In this document: piece by piece, positions 1 through 6,669 of the stretch
Position numbering within the stretch: the stretch's first letter is position 1
Layout: every line of letters begins with the position of its first letter
From: Candidatus Atribacter hydrocarboniphilus
Lineage (GTDB): Bacteria; Atribacterota; Atribacteria; Atribacterales; Atribacteraceae
Direction of reading: 5' to 3'
Assembly: GCA_003542295.1 (NCBI GenBank)
Contig: DPKX01000135.1
Coordinates: 4,813-18,164 of the forward strand
DNA length: 13,352 nt
Program-made: the position numbers and the translations under genes
The notes under the pieces: model-generated
Seen by the model: only the letters and a program-made list of their open reading frames with translations
Databases searched by the model: none
Told to the model about the DNA's origin: nothing

Positions 1-69
1 TAAAAGAATTACCTTAAAAAATGTTTCGGTATTTTCAGGATAGGAATAAGAGGAATTCGGTTTTTTTTG

Positions 70-100
70 TTGATAGAATAAGCAAGGATAAGAATAAAAT
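70..100 (+). promoter_or_regulatory. Possible promoter for the Fe-ADH gene
   Basis: A TTGATA hexamer (70-75) and a TAAAAT hexamer (95-100) each match the sigma-70 consensus at five of six positions. Their spacing of 19 bases is longer than the ideal 17. They lie about 55 bases upstream of the ATG at 155, in a very AT-rich stretch where chance matches are common, so this is a weak call. The rest of 1-154 holds no gene that can be supported. One frame is open from the window edge to a stop at 41-43 and could be the tail of an upstream gene, but 13 codons are too few to judge. Confidence 0.25.
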
Positions 101-154
101 AAAACTTATTAATGGTTTAGCATTCAATAAAAAAGAAAAGGAAAGGTTGTAATA

Positions 155-1303
155 ATGGGAGATACATTTGTTTTTCGGTTACCAAGAGAAATATTTTTTG
201 GAACCAATCAAGGGAACGATATTGGTAAAATTTTAGTAAATATGGGGAGAAGAATAGTCATTGTAGTCGGCCGAAAATCGGTTAAGGAAACCGGTGCTCT
301 GGAAAAAATTACCCAATCTCTTGACCGGAACGGGCTAATGTATTCAATATTTGACCAGGTTGAACCCGAACCTTCTTTGGACACGGTAGATAGAGGATTA
401 AAACTGGCAACTGATTTTAATTGTGATATGGTTGTTTCGCTGGGTGGAGGAAGCGTTCTTGATTGTGGGAAAGTTATTGCGGGATTGATAGGGAGTGGAG
501 AAAGCATACGGCCTTTTTTTGAAGGATCACCCATAATCAAAGCCGGTGTTCCTTGGATTGCGCTTCCAACTACAGCAGGAACCGGTTCGGAAATGACCAG
601 TAATTCGGTTTTAACCAATATTGATACCGGGATTAAAAAAAGCGTTCGTAGCCCTTTTTTTATTGCTCAGTTAGTTATCATTGATCCCAATTTTACTTTA
701 TCAATGAGTCCTTATCTCACAGCTGCTACTGGAGTAGATGCTTTAATTCAGGCAATTGAAGCCTATACGAGTCCTCATTCTAATCCGGTTAGTGATGCAC
801 TGGTGTTAGAAGCTATTGAACTCCTTTGGAAATATCTCCCCAAGGCGGTTCAAGATGGAGCAAGCCTCTTAAACCGTGAATATGTGGCCAAAGGAAGTAT
901 GTTGAGTGCTATGGGATTTGCAAATTCATCATCCGGGGCTGCTCATGGGTTTTCTCATCTTATTGGACCAAGGTTTTCTATCTCCCATGGAGAAACTTGT
1001 GCAGTTCTGATGCCCCAAGTTATGCGTTTTAATCGAGAAGTATTTTCTAAAAAATACTCTCAAATTATTAACCAAGTCGGCATAAAAGAAGTTGGAAAGA
1101 ACGACCCAACAGAGGAATTAGCTATGGCTTTTGAAAATTTTCTTGACCAAATCCATTTACGGAAAAGATTTAAAGAATTTAATGTTCCTATTGATGAATT
1201 AATATCGGTTTTAAGTGTTAATAATATCGGTAAAAATATCACTGAAAATCCAAAACCTTTCCAACCATCAGATATGGTTGAATTACTCAAGTCATCATGG
1301 TAA
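155..1303 (+). CDS. Iron-containing (group III) alcohol dehydrogenase family protein
   Basis: 382 residues, the usual length for the Fe-ADH family of cytoplasmic NAD(P)H-dependent alcohol/aldehyde oxidoreductases. The N-terminal nucleotide-binding half carries GGGS (97-100) followed by D103 and the PTTAGTGSE segment (138-146). The C-terminal helical half carries the metal site. Aligned by eye to the E. coli FucO pattern (Asp, His, His, His), the ligands here are D195, Q199, H264 and H278, with H268 also conserved. Position 199, normally His, is therefore Gln (DALIQAIEAY). Some family subgroups may carry Gln here, so this does not prove inactivity, but metal identity or reaction may differ. 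The start follows a purine-rich GGAAAGG. The gene is separated from the next by 99 bases, which hold only a 4-5 bp hairpin. The substrate cannot be deduced; a primary alcohol or aldehyde is a family-based guess. Confidence 0.93.
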   Translation: MGDTFVFRLPREIFFGTNQGNDIGKILVNMGRRIVIVVGRKSVKETGALEKITQSLDRNGLMYSIFDQVEPEPSLDTVDRGLKLATDFNCDMVVSLGGGSVLDCGKVIAGLIGSGESIRPFFEGSPIIKAGVPWIALPTTAGTGSEMTSNSVLTNIDTGIKKSVRSPFFIAQLVIIDPNFTLSMSPYLTAATGVDALIQAIEAYTSPHSNPVSDALVLEAIELLWKYLPKAVQDGASLLNREYVAKGSMLSAMGFANSSSGAAHGFSHLIGPRFSISHGETCAVLMPQVMRFNREVFSKKYSQIINQVGIKEVGKNDPTEELAMAFENFLDQIHLRKRFKEFNVPIDELISVLSVNNIGKNITENPKPFQPSDMVELLKSSW

Positions 1304-1402
1304 TTGCTTTTAAAAAGGATCGTTGATAATGAGGTAGACCTGGAAAGGTTTTTCAGTTATGATAGAAGGAAGTGAGAGGCGTTTCAACCGAGAGGTGATA
1401 GA

Positions 1403-1924
1403 ATGAGAGAAGTATTAGAGCAAGTTGGTGAATTAATGGCAATTGCAGCCCGAACGGCTCCTAAATCAGGTGGAAGTGATTTTGTTCATGTTCACGTGAT
1501 AAAAGGAAATGATGTCCAAAAAATTGGAGAAGGGATGATTCGGTACGGCGAAGAAAAAAACATTTCAGGTTTTATTCGTGATGGGAAAAATGTGATTGCT
1601 TCTGACGTTTTAGTATTAATAGGGATTAAAGACGCAGCTGTTATGAATTTAAATTGTGGAGCTTGTGGGCTTGATTCCTGTCAAGAATTGCAGCCGATTG
1701 AGAAAAACGAGTTTAAAGGGCCTCAGTGTATGTTTCGTTTACTTGATTTGGGTATTGCTCTTGGGTCAGCGGTAAAAACTGCCTCACTATTAAACGTTGA
1801 CAATCGAATTATGTATAGAGTGGGGGCTTTAGCAAGAAAAATGGGTTATACACAAGATGATGTTGTAATGGGAATCCCTCTTTCTGCCCAAGGGAAAAAC
1901 ATATATTTTGATCGAAAGGGTTAG
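1403..1924 (+). CDS. DUF2148 family Cys-motif (ferredoxin-like) protein
   Basis: 173 residues, close to full length for the DUF2148 'ferredoxin domain-containing' family found in anaerobic bacteria and archaea. Family marks are visible: AARTAPKSGG (15-24), the Cys motif NCGACG with C85, C88 and C93, a further Cys in GPQC (C109), DLGIALGSAVK (115-125) and the D-NR-MYRVG segment near 133-141. The four cysteines could hold an Fe-S cluster, but no function has been established for the family as far as I know. The start is well supported by GAGGTGAT about seven bases upstream. There is no transmembrane segment, so it is probably cytoplasmic. The next gene starts 10 bases after its stop, so the two are likely co-transcribed. 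The contrast with the Cys-free envelope genes downstream is notable. Confidence 0.9.
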   Translation: MREVLEQVGELMAIAARTAPKSGGSDFVHVHVIKGNDVQKIGEGMIRYGEEKNISGFIRDGKNVIASDVLVLIGIKDAAVMNLNCGACGLDSCQELQPIEKNEFKGPQCMFRLLDLGIALGSAVKTASLLNVDNRIMYRVGALARKMGYTQDDVVMGIPLSAQGKNIYFDRKG

Positions 1925-1930
1925 AGGTGG
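1925..1930 (+). promoter_or_regulatory. Ribosome binding site deciding the 1935 start
   Basis: AGGTGG lies four bases before the ATG at 1935 and overlaps nothing but the end of the DUF2148 gene. An in-frame ATG at 1908 would start inside that gene and has no comparable site, so 1935 is preferred. Confidence 0.7.
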
Positions 1931-1934
1931 GCCT

Positions 1935-2885
1935 ATGCAGGGTATGTTAAGAATTCAAGATATAATTGGTTTGATTTTAGCGATATTAATTGTTGCTATA
2001 TTAATCAGTATTATTCTTATTCTGCGAGAAAGTGCTCGGGAAAGAAAGCTTTGGAAAGAAGAGAATGAGGATTTTGAAGAGGAACCAAAGATAAAAAAGC
2101 AGCTTTTTACAGAAAAAAAGATTAACTTTCCAATTAAGACAAGGACAACTCCTCCGACTGTGGAAAATGATTTAAAAGAAATCGAGGAAAAACGTCAATG
2201 GCAAAGAATTCCTCGGGAAAAAGAGTTATCCCAAGAAGAAGTGAGGTTAAAAAAAGATTTTATAGTTCCTCCTGAACCAAAAATGGGTTTAGAAAACCAA
2301 GAAATAAAACATTTTGAAACCGAGGAACGGTATGTTGAACCGGAAACTGAGAAGGTTATTCCAAAAATACCCCTTGTTGACCAGAAAAAACCACAGGAAC
2401 CCCGACAGGCAATTATTGAACGTGGATTGAAGAAATTACAAGGATTTAGTTTAGACGCCAAAAACTTAAAAGTTAATTTAAGCGAAGAAACCATTGATTT
2501 TTCTCCCTTGTTGTGGGATGTAAAAGAAAAAGTTCAATCGGGAGAACCACTGGGAGATATTGTTATCCATACAGTTTTTAAGAGCATCCCTGGTTTGTCG
2601 GGTGAAGATGTGATTGAAATGTATCGTTCTGGTGATGTATCGGTCGTTGAAAAATTAGAAGCTCGTCTCAGGTCGAGAGAAGGAAGGGAGTTTTTAGTTG
2701 CATCTCTTTATTTGTCACATTTTATCATACCAGATTTAGATCGCTTGTTGAGAAATGGTACTCTTTCCGGGGAGGAGTACAATTTACTTAAGGCGGTGAA
2801 GTTTGTAGATCGTTCAACCAAAAAAGATTTTGCCCGAGCAGTTTATGCTCAAATAGTTGAGGGTTCAGACGAAGAAAATGTCTAA
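1935..2885 (+). CDS. Single-pass membrane protein with charged linker and unknown helical C-terminal domain
   Basis: 316 residues from the ATG at 1935. The frame also opens at 1908, but that start lacks a binding site. I do not recognise the family. Three parts are visible: a strongly hydrophobic segment at about 9-30, followed at once by basic residues (RESARERK), which by the positive-inside rule suggests the C-terminus is cytoplasmic; a long linker (about 40-160) rich in Glu, Lys and Pro that is probably disordered; and a compact, helix-rich C-terminal domain (about 180-316) without Cys or an obvious catalytic motif. The whole protein has no cysteine. It lies 10 bases after the DUF2148 gene and 35 bases before a small membrane protein gene. 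The layout resembles an adaptor that holds a cytoplasmic domain at the membrane. This is inference from architecture only. Confidence 0.82.
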   Translation: MQGMLRIQDIIGLILAILIVAILISIILILRESARERKLWKEENEDFEEEPKIKKQLFTEKKINFPIKTRTTPPTVENDLKEIEEKRQWQRIPREKELSQEEVRLKKDFIVPPEPKMGLENQEIKHFETEERYVEPETEKVIPKIPLVDQKKPQEPRQAIIERGLKKLQGFSLDAKNLKVNLSEETIDFSPLLWDVKEKVQSGEPLGDIVIHTVFKSIPGLSGEDVIEMYRSGDVSVVEKLEARLRSREGREFLVASLYLSHFIIPDLDRLLRNGTLSGEEYNLLKAVKFVDRSTKKDFARAVYAQIVEGSDEENV

Positions 2886-2920
2886 CCAAAATGCTATTGA
2901 TTTTTTTGGAAAGACAGAGC

Positions 2921-3130
2921 ATGTTTAAAAGAAAAAAAGCATTACCGACTTGGATTCAAAATGTTGACCTCGGTCAAAAAAGAGTTTACGACCGGAATTG
3001 GGTATTCGTTATAACCATATCTTTCCTTTTTTTGGTAGTCCTTTTATTGGGGACATATTCCTATCCTTCTTCGGTAGACGATTATCAGGTTTTCGAGAGA
3101 GTGAAGAGTATATTATTATTACCAAAATAA
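2921..3130 (+). CDS. Small single-pass membrane protein, unknown function
   Basis: 69 residues from the ATG at 2921, which has a weak GGAAAG about seven bases upstream. An ATG at 2891 in the same frame would add ten residues but has no binding site. The N-terminal 27 residues are basic (KRKK near the start, then KR), a hydrophobic helix spans about 28-44, and about 25 residues follow. The predicted orientation is N-in, C-out. No family is recognised and there is no cysteine. It sits between two other membrane proteins in the same orientation with gaps of 35 and 60 bases, so it may be a small subunit of the same envelope assembly. It could be a chance frame, but the clear charge and hydrophobicity layout argues for a real gene. 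Confidence 0.65.
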   Translation: MFKRKKALPTWIQNVDLGQKRVYDRNWVFVITISFLFLVVLLLGTYSYPSSVDDYQVFERVKSILLLPK

Positions 3131-3177
3131 ATTATTCTACTTGTGATTTAGTAAGAAGTCACAGATAAGATTTTGTT

Positions 3178-3186
3178 GGGGGGTGA
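3178..3186 (+). promoter_or_regulatory. Ribosome binding site supporting a TTG start at 3191
   Basis: GGGGGGTGA is a strong Shine-Dalgarno sequence four bases before TTG at 3191. Two earlier in-frame TTG codons (3173, 3176) lie upstream of it and lack a site of their own. Confidence 0.65.
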
Positions 3187-3190
3187 TTTT

Positions 3191-5815
3191 TTGAGAAATT
3201 GGCCTTCACTTGTATTGGCTATTATTGCGATTATTCTGTCTTTAGTGATGTTTTCGATTTTATATCCAGTGAAAGGATTACTTACTGGAACGACAGAAAA
3301 AATGAAGGGATTAGAAGAGAGCATAAAAAACCAAGGTACTTCACTTGCAGAAGTCACCGAAAAAATTTCTGCTTTACCGGATTTTTCCTTTTATGAAAAA
3401 AGTATTGAGGATTTAGGAGACCGATTAGCAATAATCGGTGATCAAGGTGAACAGCTGAGCCAAAAACTAAAAAACCTTGAGGTTCTCGGCACACAGATAG
3501 AGACGCTGAATCAGTCTATTCGTGATTCTGTTAATCGGGTTGAGGGCCTAGAAAAGGCATTTATTGAATTAAGATACCTAAGCGGGAAGAAAGATACTCA
3601 AATCTCTGAGCTTACTACAAAATTAAGTCAACTGGAAATCATGAGTACCGAGATTCCAGCCATAAAAGACCAGCTTCTCTCTTTAAATGTTGATCAAAGG
3701 TTTGTTGACACCGCAGAAATAATTGAAACTCAGAAAAACAACTTACAAGATCAGATAGAATCTTTAAAAATAGAATTTAAATCAAGCTGGCAAAAGAATG
3801 AATCCGAAAGGCTTGCTTTTATTGATAAACTGGATTCTTTCCAAGAAAATGTCGAAAAACAAAAACAAGAACTTGTATCTTTCCAAAATAATTGGAAAGA
3901 AGAACTGGGGAAATTAAGAAATGAGAACCAGACGGTTTTAACCGCAATTCAAGACGAACTGAATACCCAGCAGAACTTTATCCAAACCCGGATTGCTGAA
4001 ATAGATCAGTTGAAAGAATCGTTTGCACAACTTGTACAGAATATTACGTCTCTGGATAATAAGTTCCTTCGGGTTCAGGAATTAGAAACCAAGGTAGTTA
4101 ATTTTGATAATTTAGTGAAAGATATTGAAGAAAAGATGGACACCATGAAGACGACGGTGGAAAGTGAAGTACAATTGATTCGTGAACAAATTAAAAGTTT
4201 TTCCAGCTCACTCCAGGGAATAGAAACCTCCCAGCAATCTTATGTTGAAGAACTGACCAACCTCAGTTCATTGATTAATTCTCAGTTAAACAATTTGGAT
4301 TCCAAAACGAATGTTTTGGAATCCAATCTAAATCAAATGGAGGAGACCCAAAAGACTATTGCATCTCGTTCTGATCAATTAGAAATTTTAGTCAATGGAT
4401 TTAATCAATCCTTAGAAACAACCAAAAGTCAAATGGTCAGTTTATCAGAAAAAATCAATGAACAGTTTGACCAAGTTAAAAATGAGATTTCTGTTGGTCA
4501 GGAAAAAACTTTACTGGAGCTCCAAGATCAAGTTGAAGCGATTGGAATCACTCTCCCAAATATTATTGAATCATTAGAAGAAATGAAATCAAAAATAAGT
4601 GAGCTAGTAGCAAATGAAGAATCGTTAAAACAAAAAATTGATTTAATTCAAAATGAAAAAGCCATGCTTCTTGCTGAAATTGAGGGGAATGAAAAAAATA
4701 TTGCATTACTACAAGAAAACTTAGAAAATATTCGAAGCCAACAGTCGTCAGGCGATGAGGCTATGGTCATTGTTGAGGGAAAGATCCAATCCCTTCAGAA
4801 CTTAAAAGATGAATTAGAGAATCGATTGGTTAAAACTGACGCACAGCTTCAATCATTGGAGTCGGCTACTAAGGACTGGGGAAATAAGTGGGATGAAATG
4901 AATACTCTTTTGGAAAAAAATATTGCTGATGTAAAGCAGTTTGTTGCAGAAGTGAAAGATGAATATCAGAAGATCCAGAATGATATATCCAAGAAAATTG
5001 ATGACGAAAAATTAAAAACCTCTCTGGATACTTTCAATAATTCAATGAATCAAGTTTTAAACCGGGTTGGAACTCTTGAACAATTTAATCAAGAACTAAA
5101 TAAAAAAGAAATATTTGCTCGGGTCGATGCCATTGAAGGGAAAATTTCAGCAGTAGAAGGAAAAATTAATTCTATTGTTCAGGAATATGGGATAAGTCTT
5201 CCAGAAGTTGAAACGCTTAAGGAGGCTATTAACGATTTAAAACAGGAAAAACTAGCAATCGAAGAAAGGGTAGATTTGTTATTTGAAGCCTTAGATGGGC
5301 AAAAACATATTGAAGAAACCCAACAATCGCTACAAAGTATGAACCAAGAAAAGGGTGATTTGCAGGTTGAAATTGAAAGATTAAGTCGTGAAAAGTTTGA
5401 CCTTGAAGAAGATTTGAAGACAAAGCAGGAAGAGTTGAGTCGAATAGATAAAGAATTGGTTATCTTAAAGGAAGAAAAGCAATCAGCAGAAAATATTAAA
5501 AAACTGGAGGAAGAAAAAGAGCGAGTAGAAAAAGAAGTACAAAGTTTAACCAGTGATGTTGAAAATAAGTTAAGTCAAATTGAATTTCTCCAGAAAAAAA
5601 TCCAAGAACTTTCTGCTCAATTAGATGAGTCAAAAAAATATACTTCCTATGTCATTCTTCCTTGGGACAACCTATGGAATATAGCCCGTAGGTATTATCG
5701 TGATGGAACAAAATGGGAGAAGATCCTTGAAGCGAATTCTGGAATCATTGATAGCCCTTATAACTTGCAGCCTTATACTGAAATAAAAATACCTCGTTTA
5801 AGTACTTTGAATTAG
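3191..5815 (+). CDS. Membrane-anchored giant coiled-coil protein with C-terminal LysM domain
   Basis: 874 residues from the TTG at 3191, chosen for the strong GGTGA site. The frame extends back to TTG 3173. A transmembrane helix covers about 4-26. From about 35 to 815 the chain is almost wholly heptad-like, rich in Leu/Ile/Val at a/d positions and in Glu, Lys, Gln, Asn and Ser elsewhere, with very few prolines (about 63, 156, 456, 671) that mark likely breaks. Two of these lie in similar GI(T/S)LP motifs. The last ~50 residues (about 820-871) match the LysM pattern: Y-V-I-L-P-W-D-N-L-W-N-I-A, then K-W-E-K-I-L-E-A-N and a final L-Q-P-Y-T-E-I-K-I-P. LysM domains bind peptidoglycan or other GlcNAc polymers, so the C-terminus is probably outside the inner membrane. 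There is no cysteine. The likely role is a structural tether or spacer in the envelope. Coiled-coil similarity to SMC- or myosin-like proteins would be compositional, not evidence of function. Confidence 0.88.
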   Translation: MRNWPSLVLAIIAIILSLVMFSILYPVKGLLTGTTEKMKGLEESIKNQGTSLAEVTEKISALPDFSFYEKSIEDLGDRLAIIGDQGEQLSQKLKNLEVLGTQIETLNQSIRDSVNRVEGLEKAFIELRYLSGKKDTQISELTTKLSQLEIMSTEIPAIKDQLLSLNVDQRFVDTAEIIETQKNNLQDQIESLKIEFKSSWQKNESERLAFIDKLDSFQENVEKQKQELVSFQNNWKEELGKLRNENQTVLTAIQDELNTQQNFIQTRIAEIDQLKESFAQLVQNITSLDNKFLRVQELETKVVNFDNLVKDIEEKMDTMKTTVESEVQLIREQIKSFSSSLQGIETSQQSYVEELTNLSSLINSQLNNLDSKTNVLESNLNQMEETQKTIASRSDQLEILVNGFNQSLETTKSQMVSLSEKINEQFDQVKNEISVGQEKTLLELQDQVEAIGITLPNIIESLEEMKSKISELVANEESLKQKIDLIQNEKAMLLAEIEGNEKNIALLQENLENIRSQQSSGDEAMVIVEGKIQSLQNLKDELENRLVKTDAQLQSLESATKDWGNKWDEMNTLLEKNIADVKQFVAEVKDEYQKIQNDISKKIDDEKLKTSLDTFNNSMNQVLNRVGTLEQFNQELNKKEIFARVDAIEGKISAVEGKINSIVQEYGISLPEVETLKEAINDLKQEKLAIEERVDLLFEALDGQKHIEETQQSLQSMNQEKGDLQVEIERLSREKFDLEEDLKTKQEELSRIDKELVILKEEKQSAENIKKLEEEKERVEKEVQSLTSDVENKLSQIEFLQKKIQELSAQLDESKKYTSYVILPWDNLWNIARRYYRDGTKWEKILEANSGIIDSPYNLQPYTEIKIPRLSTLN

Positions 5816-5854
5816 TCGAAACAAGATTATTAGCAATAAGGGAGGTTTGATTTT

Positions 5855-6370
5855 ATGGACCTTATGGAAATTATAAAGAACCGCAGAAGTATTCGAAAAT
5901 ATCGTTCTGATGAAATACCCCAACAAGATTTAAATGAGATCTTTGAAGCCGTGCAATTGGCACCTTCGGCTAACAATCTCCAACCATGGAAATTTATTTT
6001 GATTCGAAATGATAAAAAGAAACGTTTAATAGCTCAAGCGTGTGCCGGCCAAGAGTTTGTTGGGGAAGCTCCTGTTATTGTTGTTGCTTGCGCAATAGGC
6101 AGAGGTGGGTATATTGGAAAATATATGGAAAGCTGGCCTGTTGATTTGGCAATTGCTGTGACCTATTTAATATTATCGGCTTGGAACAAAGGACTGGGTA
6201 CCTGCTGGATAGGAGATTTTGATGAAGATAAGATTCGGGAAATATGTAACATTCCTCATGATGTAAGAGTTGTGGCGATTACGCCTCTTGGTTACCCAGT
6301 AAAGACTGTTCCGCCGACTTCAAGAAGGTCTATGGAAAGAATTATTTGTCAGGAAAGTTTTTCTGAATAA
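5855..6370 (+). CDS. Nitroreductase family FMN oxidoreductase
   Basis: 171 residues, typical of the compact nitroreductase fold, which binds FMN as a dimer and passes electrons from NAD(P)H to nitro compounds, quinones or other acceptors. Visible marks: RRSIRKY (10-16), which contributes FMN phosphate contacts; APSANNLQPW (36-45); the GLGTCWIG segment (113-120); and the A-I-T-P-L-G-Y-P segment (141-148) typical of the family. The start has GGGAGG about nine bases upstream. It follows the coiled-coil gene by 39 bases and precedes the DUF951 gene by 12. The physiological substrate cannot be read from the sequence. The family also contains members with non-nitroreductase roles, so its place behind envelope genes may mean a special function or simply a housekeeping gene carried in the operon. 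It is probably cytoplasmic. Confidence 0.93.
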   Translation: MDLMEIIKNRRSIRKYRSDEIPQQDLNEIFEAVQLAPSANNLQPWKFILIRNDKKKRLIAQACAGQEFVGEAPVIVVACAIGRGGYIGKYMESWPVDLAIAVTYLILSAWNKGLGTCWIGDFDEDKIREICNIPHDVRVVAITPLGYPVKTVPPTSRRSMERIICQESFSE

Positions 6371-6382
6371 ACAAGAAGAAGA

Positions 6383-6613
6383 ATGGGAATCATCAAAATT
6401 GAAGTTGAGGATATTTTAACTCTTAAAAAGAGCCATCCTTGTGGGAGCCAACAATGGAAGGTGACCCGAATTGGTGCTGATATTGGGATGAAATGTGTTA
6501 AATGTGGTCGTTTTGTTATGGTTTCCAGGCAGAAGCTGGAAAAGGCTATTCGCGAAATAAACCGGAAGGGTCATACTTTAAAACCAATAGATACTATGGT
6601 TGAAGTTGAATAG
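6383..6613 (+). CDS. DUF951 family small zinc-ribbon-like protein
   Basis: 76 residues. The DUF951 signature is clear: V-x-D-I-L-x-L-K-K-x-H-P-C-G (8-21), a Trp at 25, R-x-G-A-D-I (29-34) and the knuckle K-C-x-K-C-G (37-42), followed by F-V-M-V-S-R. C20, C38, C41 and perhaps H18 could bind a metal. Family members are about 60-80 residues, are common in Firmicutes and related bacteria, and have no settled function that I know of; a nucleic-acid role is only a guess. The ATG at 6383 has just a purine-rich AAGAAGAAG upstream, so translation may depend on coupling to the nitroreductase gene that ends 12 bases earlier. A terminator follows directly, making this the last gene of the run. The ~15-residue tail after the conserved core is basic and then polar. 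Confidence 0.88.
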   Translation: MGIIKIEVEDILTLKKSHPCGSQQWKVTRIGADIGMKCVKCGRFVMVSRQKLEKAIREINRKGHTLKPIDTMVEVE

Positions 6614-6617
6614 AGTG

Positions 6618-6665
6618 TTCTCCTCCTGGACAAAAAAATTCCGCCACAGAGAGGAGAAGGTTTTT
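6618..6665 (+). terminator. Rho-independent terminator after the DUF951 gene
   Basis: TTCTCCTC (6618-6625) pairs perfectly with GAGGAGAA (6651-6658). A bulged A at 6650 allows three more pairs (CTG 6626-6628 with CAG 6647-6649). GG and five T residues follow the right arm. The U-tract lies on the plus-strand side, so it serves the 1403-6613 run. It sits just before the 3' end of the convergent minus-strand gene. Confidence 0.7.
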
Positions 6666-6669
6666 CAAT

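Noticed and set aside
208..618. Minus-strand frame inside the Fe-ADH gene
   Set aside because: It is antisense to a clear gene, has no binding site and no recognisable protein features; the other short opposite-strand frames inside genes were rejected likewise.
1338..1353. ACCT-GGAA-AGGT hairpin followed by T residues after the Fe-ADH gene
   Set aside because: The stem is only 4-5 bp; too weak to call a terminator.
3142..3163. TGTGA and TCACA inverted repeat before the coiled-coil gene, resembling a CRP-type site
   Set aside because: The arms are 12 bases apart rather than the 6 expected for CRP, and it lies inside a gene run with no promoter in view.
3191..5815. SMC/myosin-like or chromosome-segregation function for the coiled-coil protein
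   Set aside because: There are no ATPase motifs, and the membrane helix plus LysM point to the envelope; the similarity would be compositional only.
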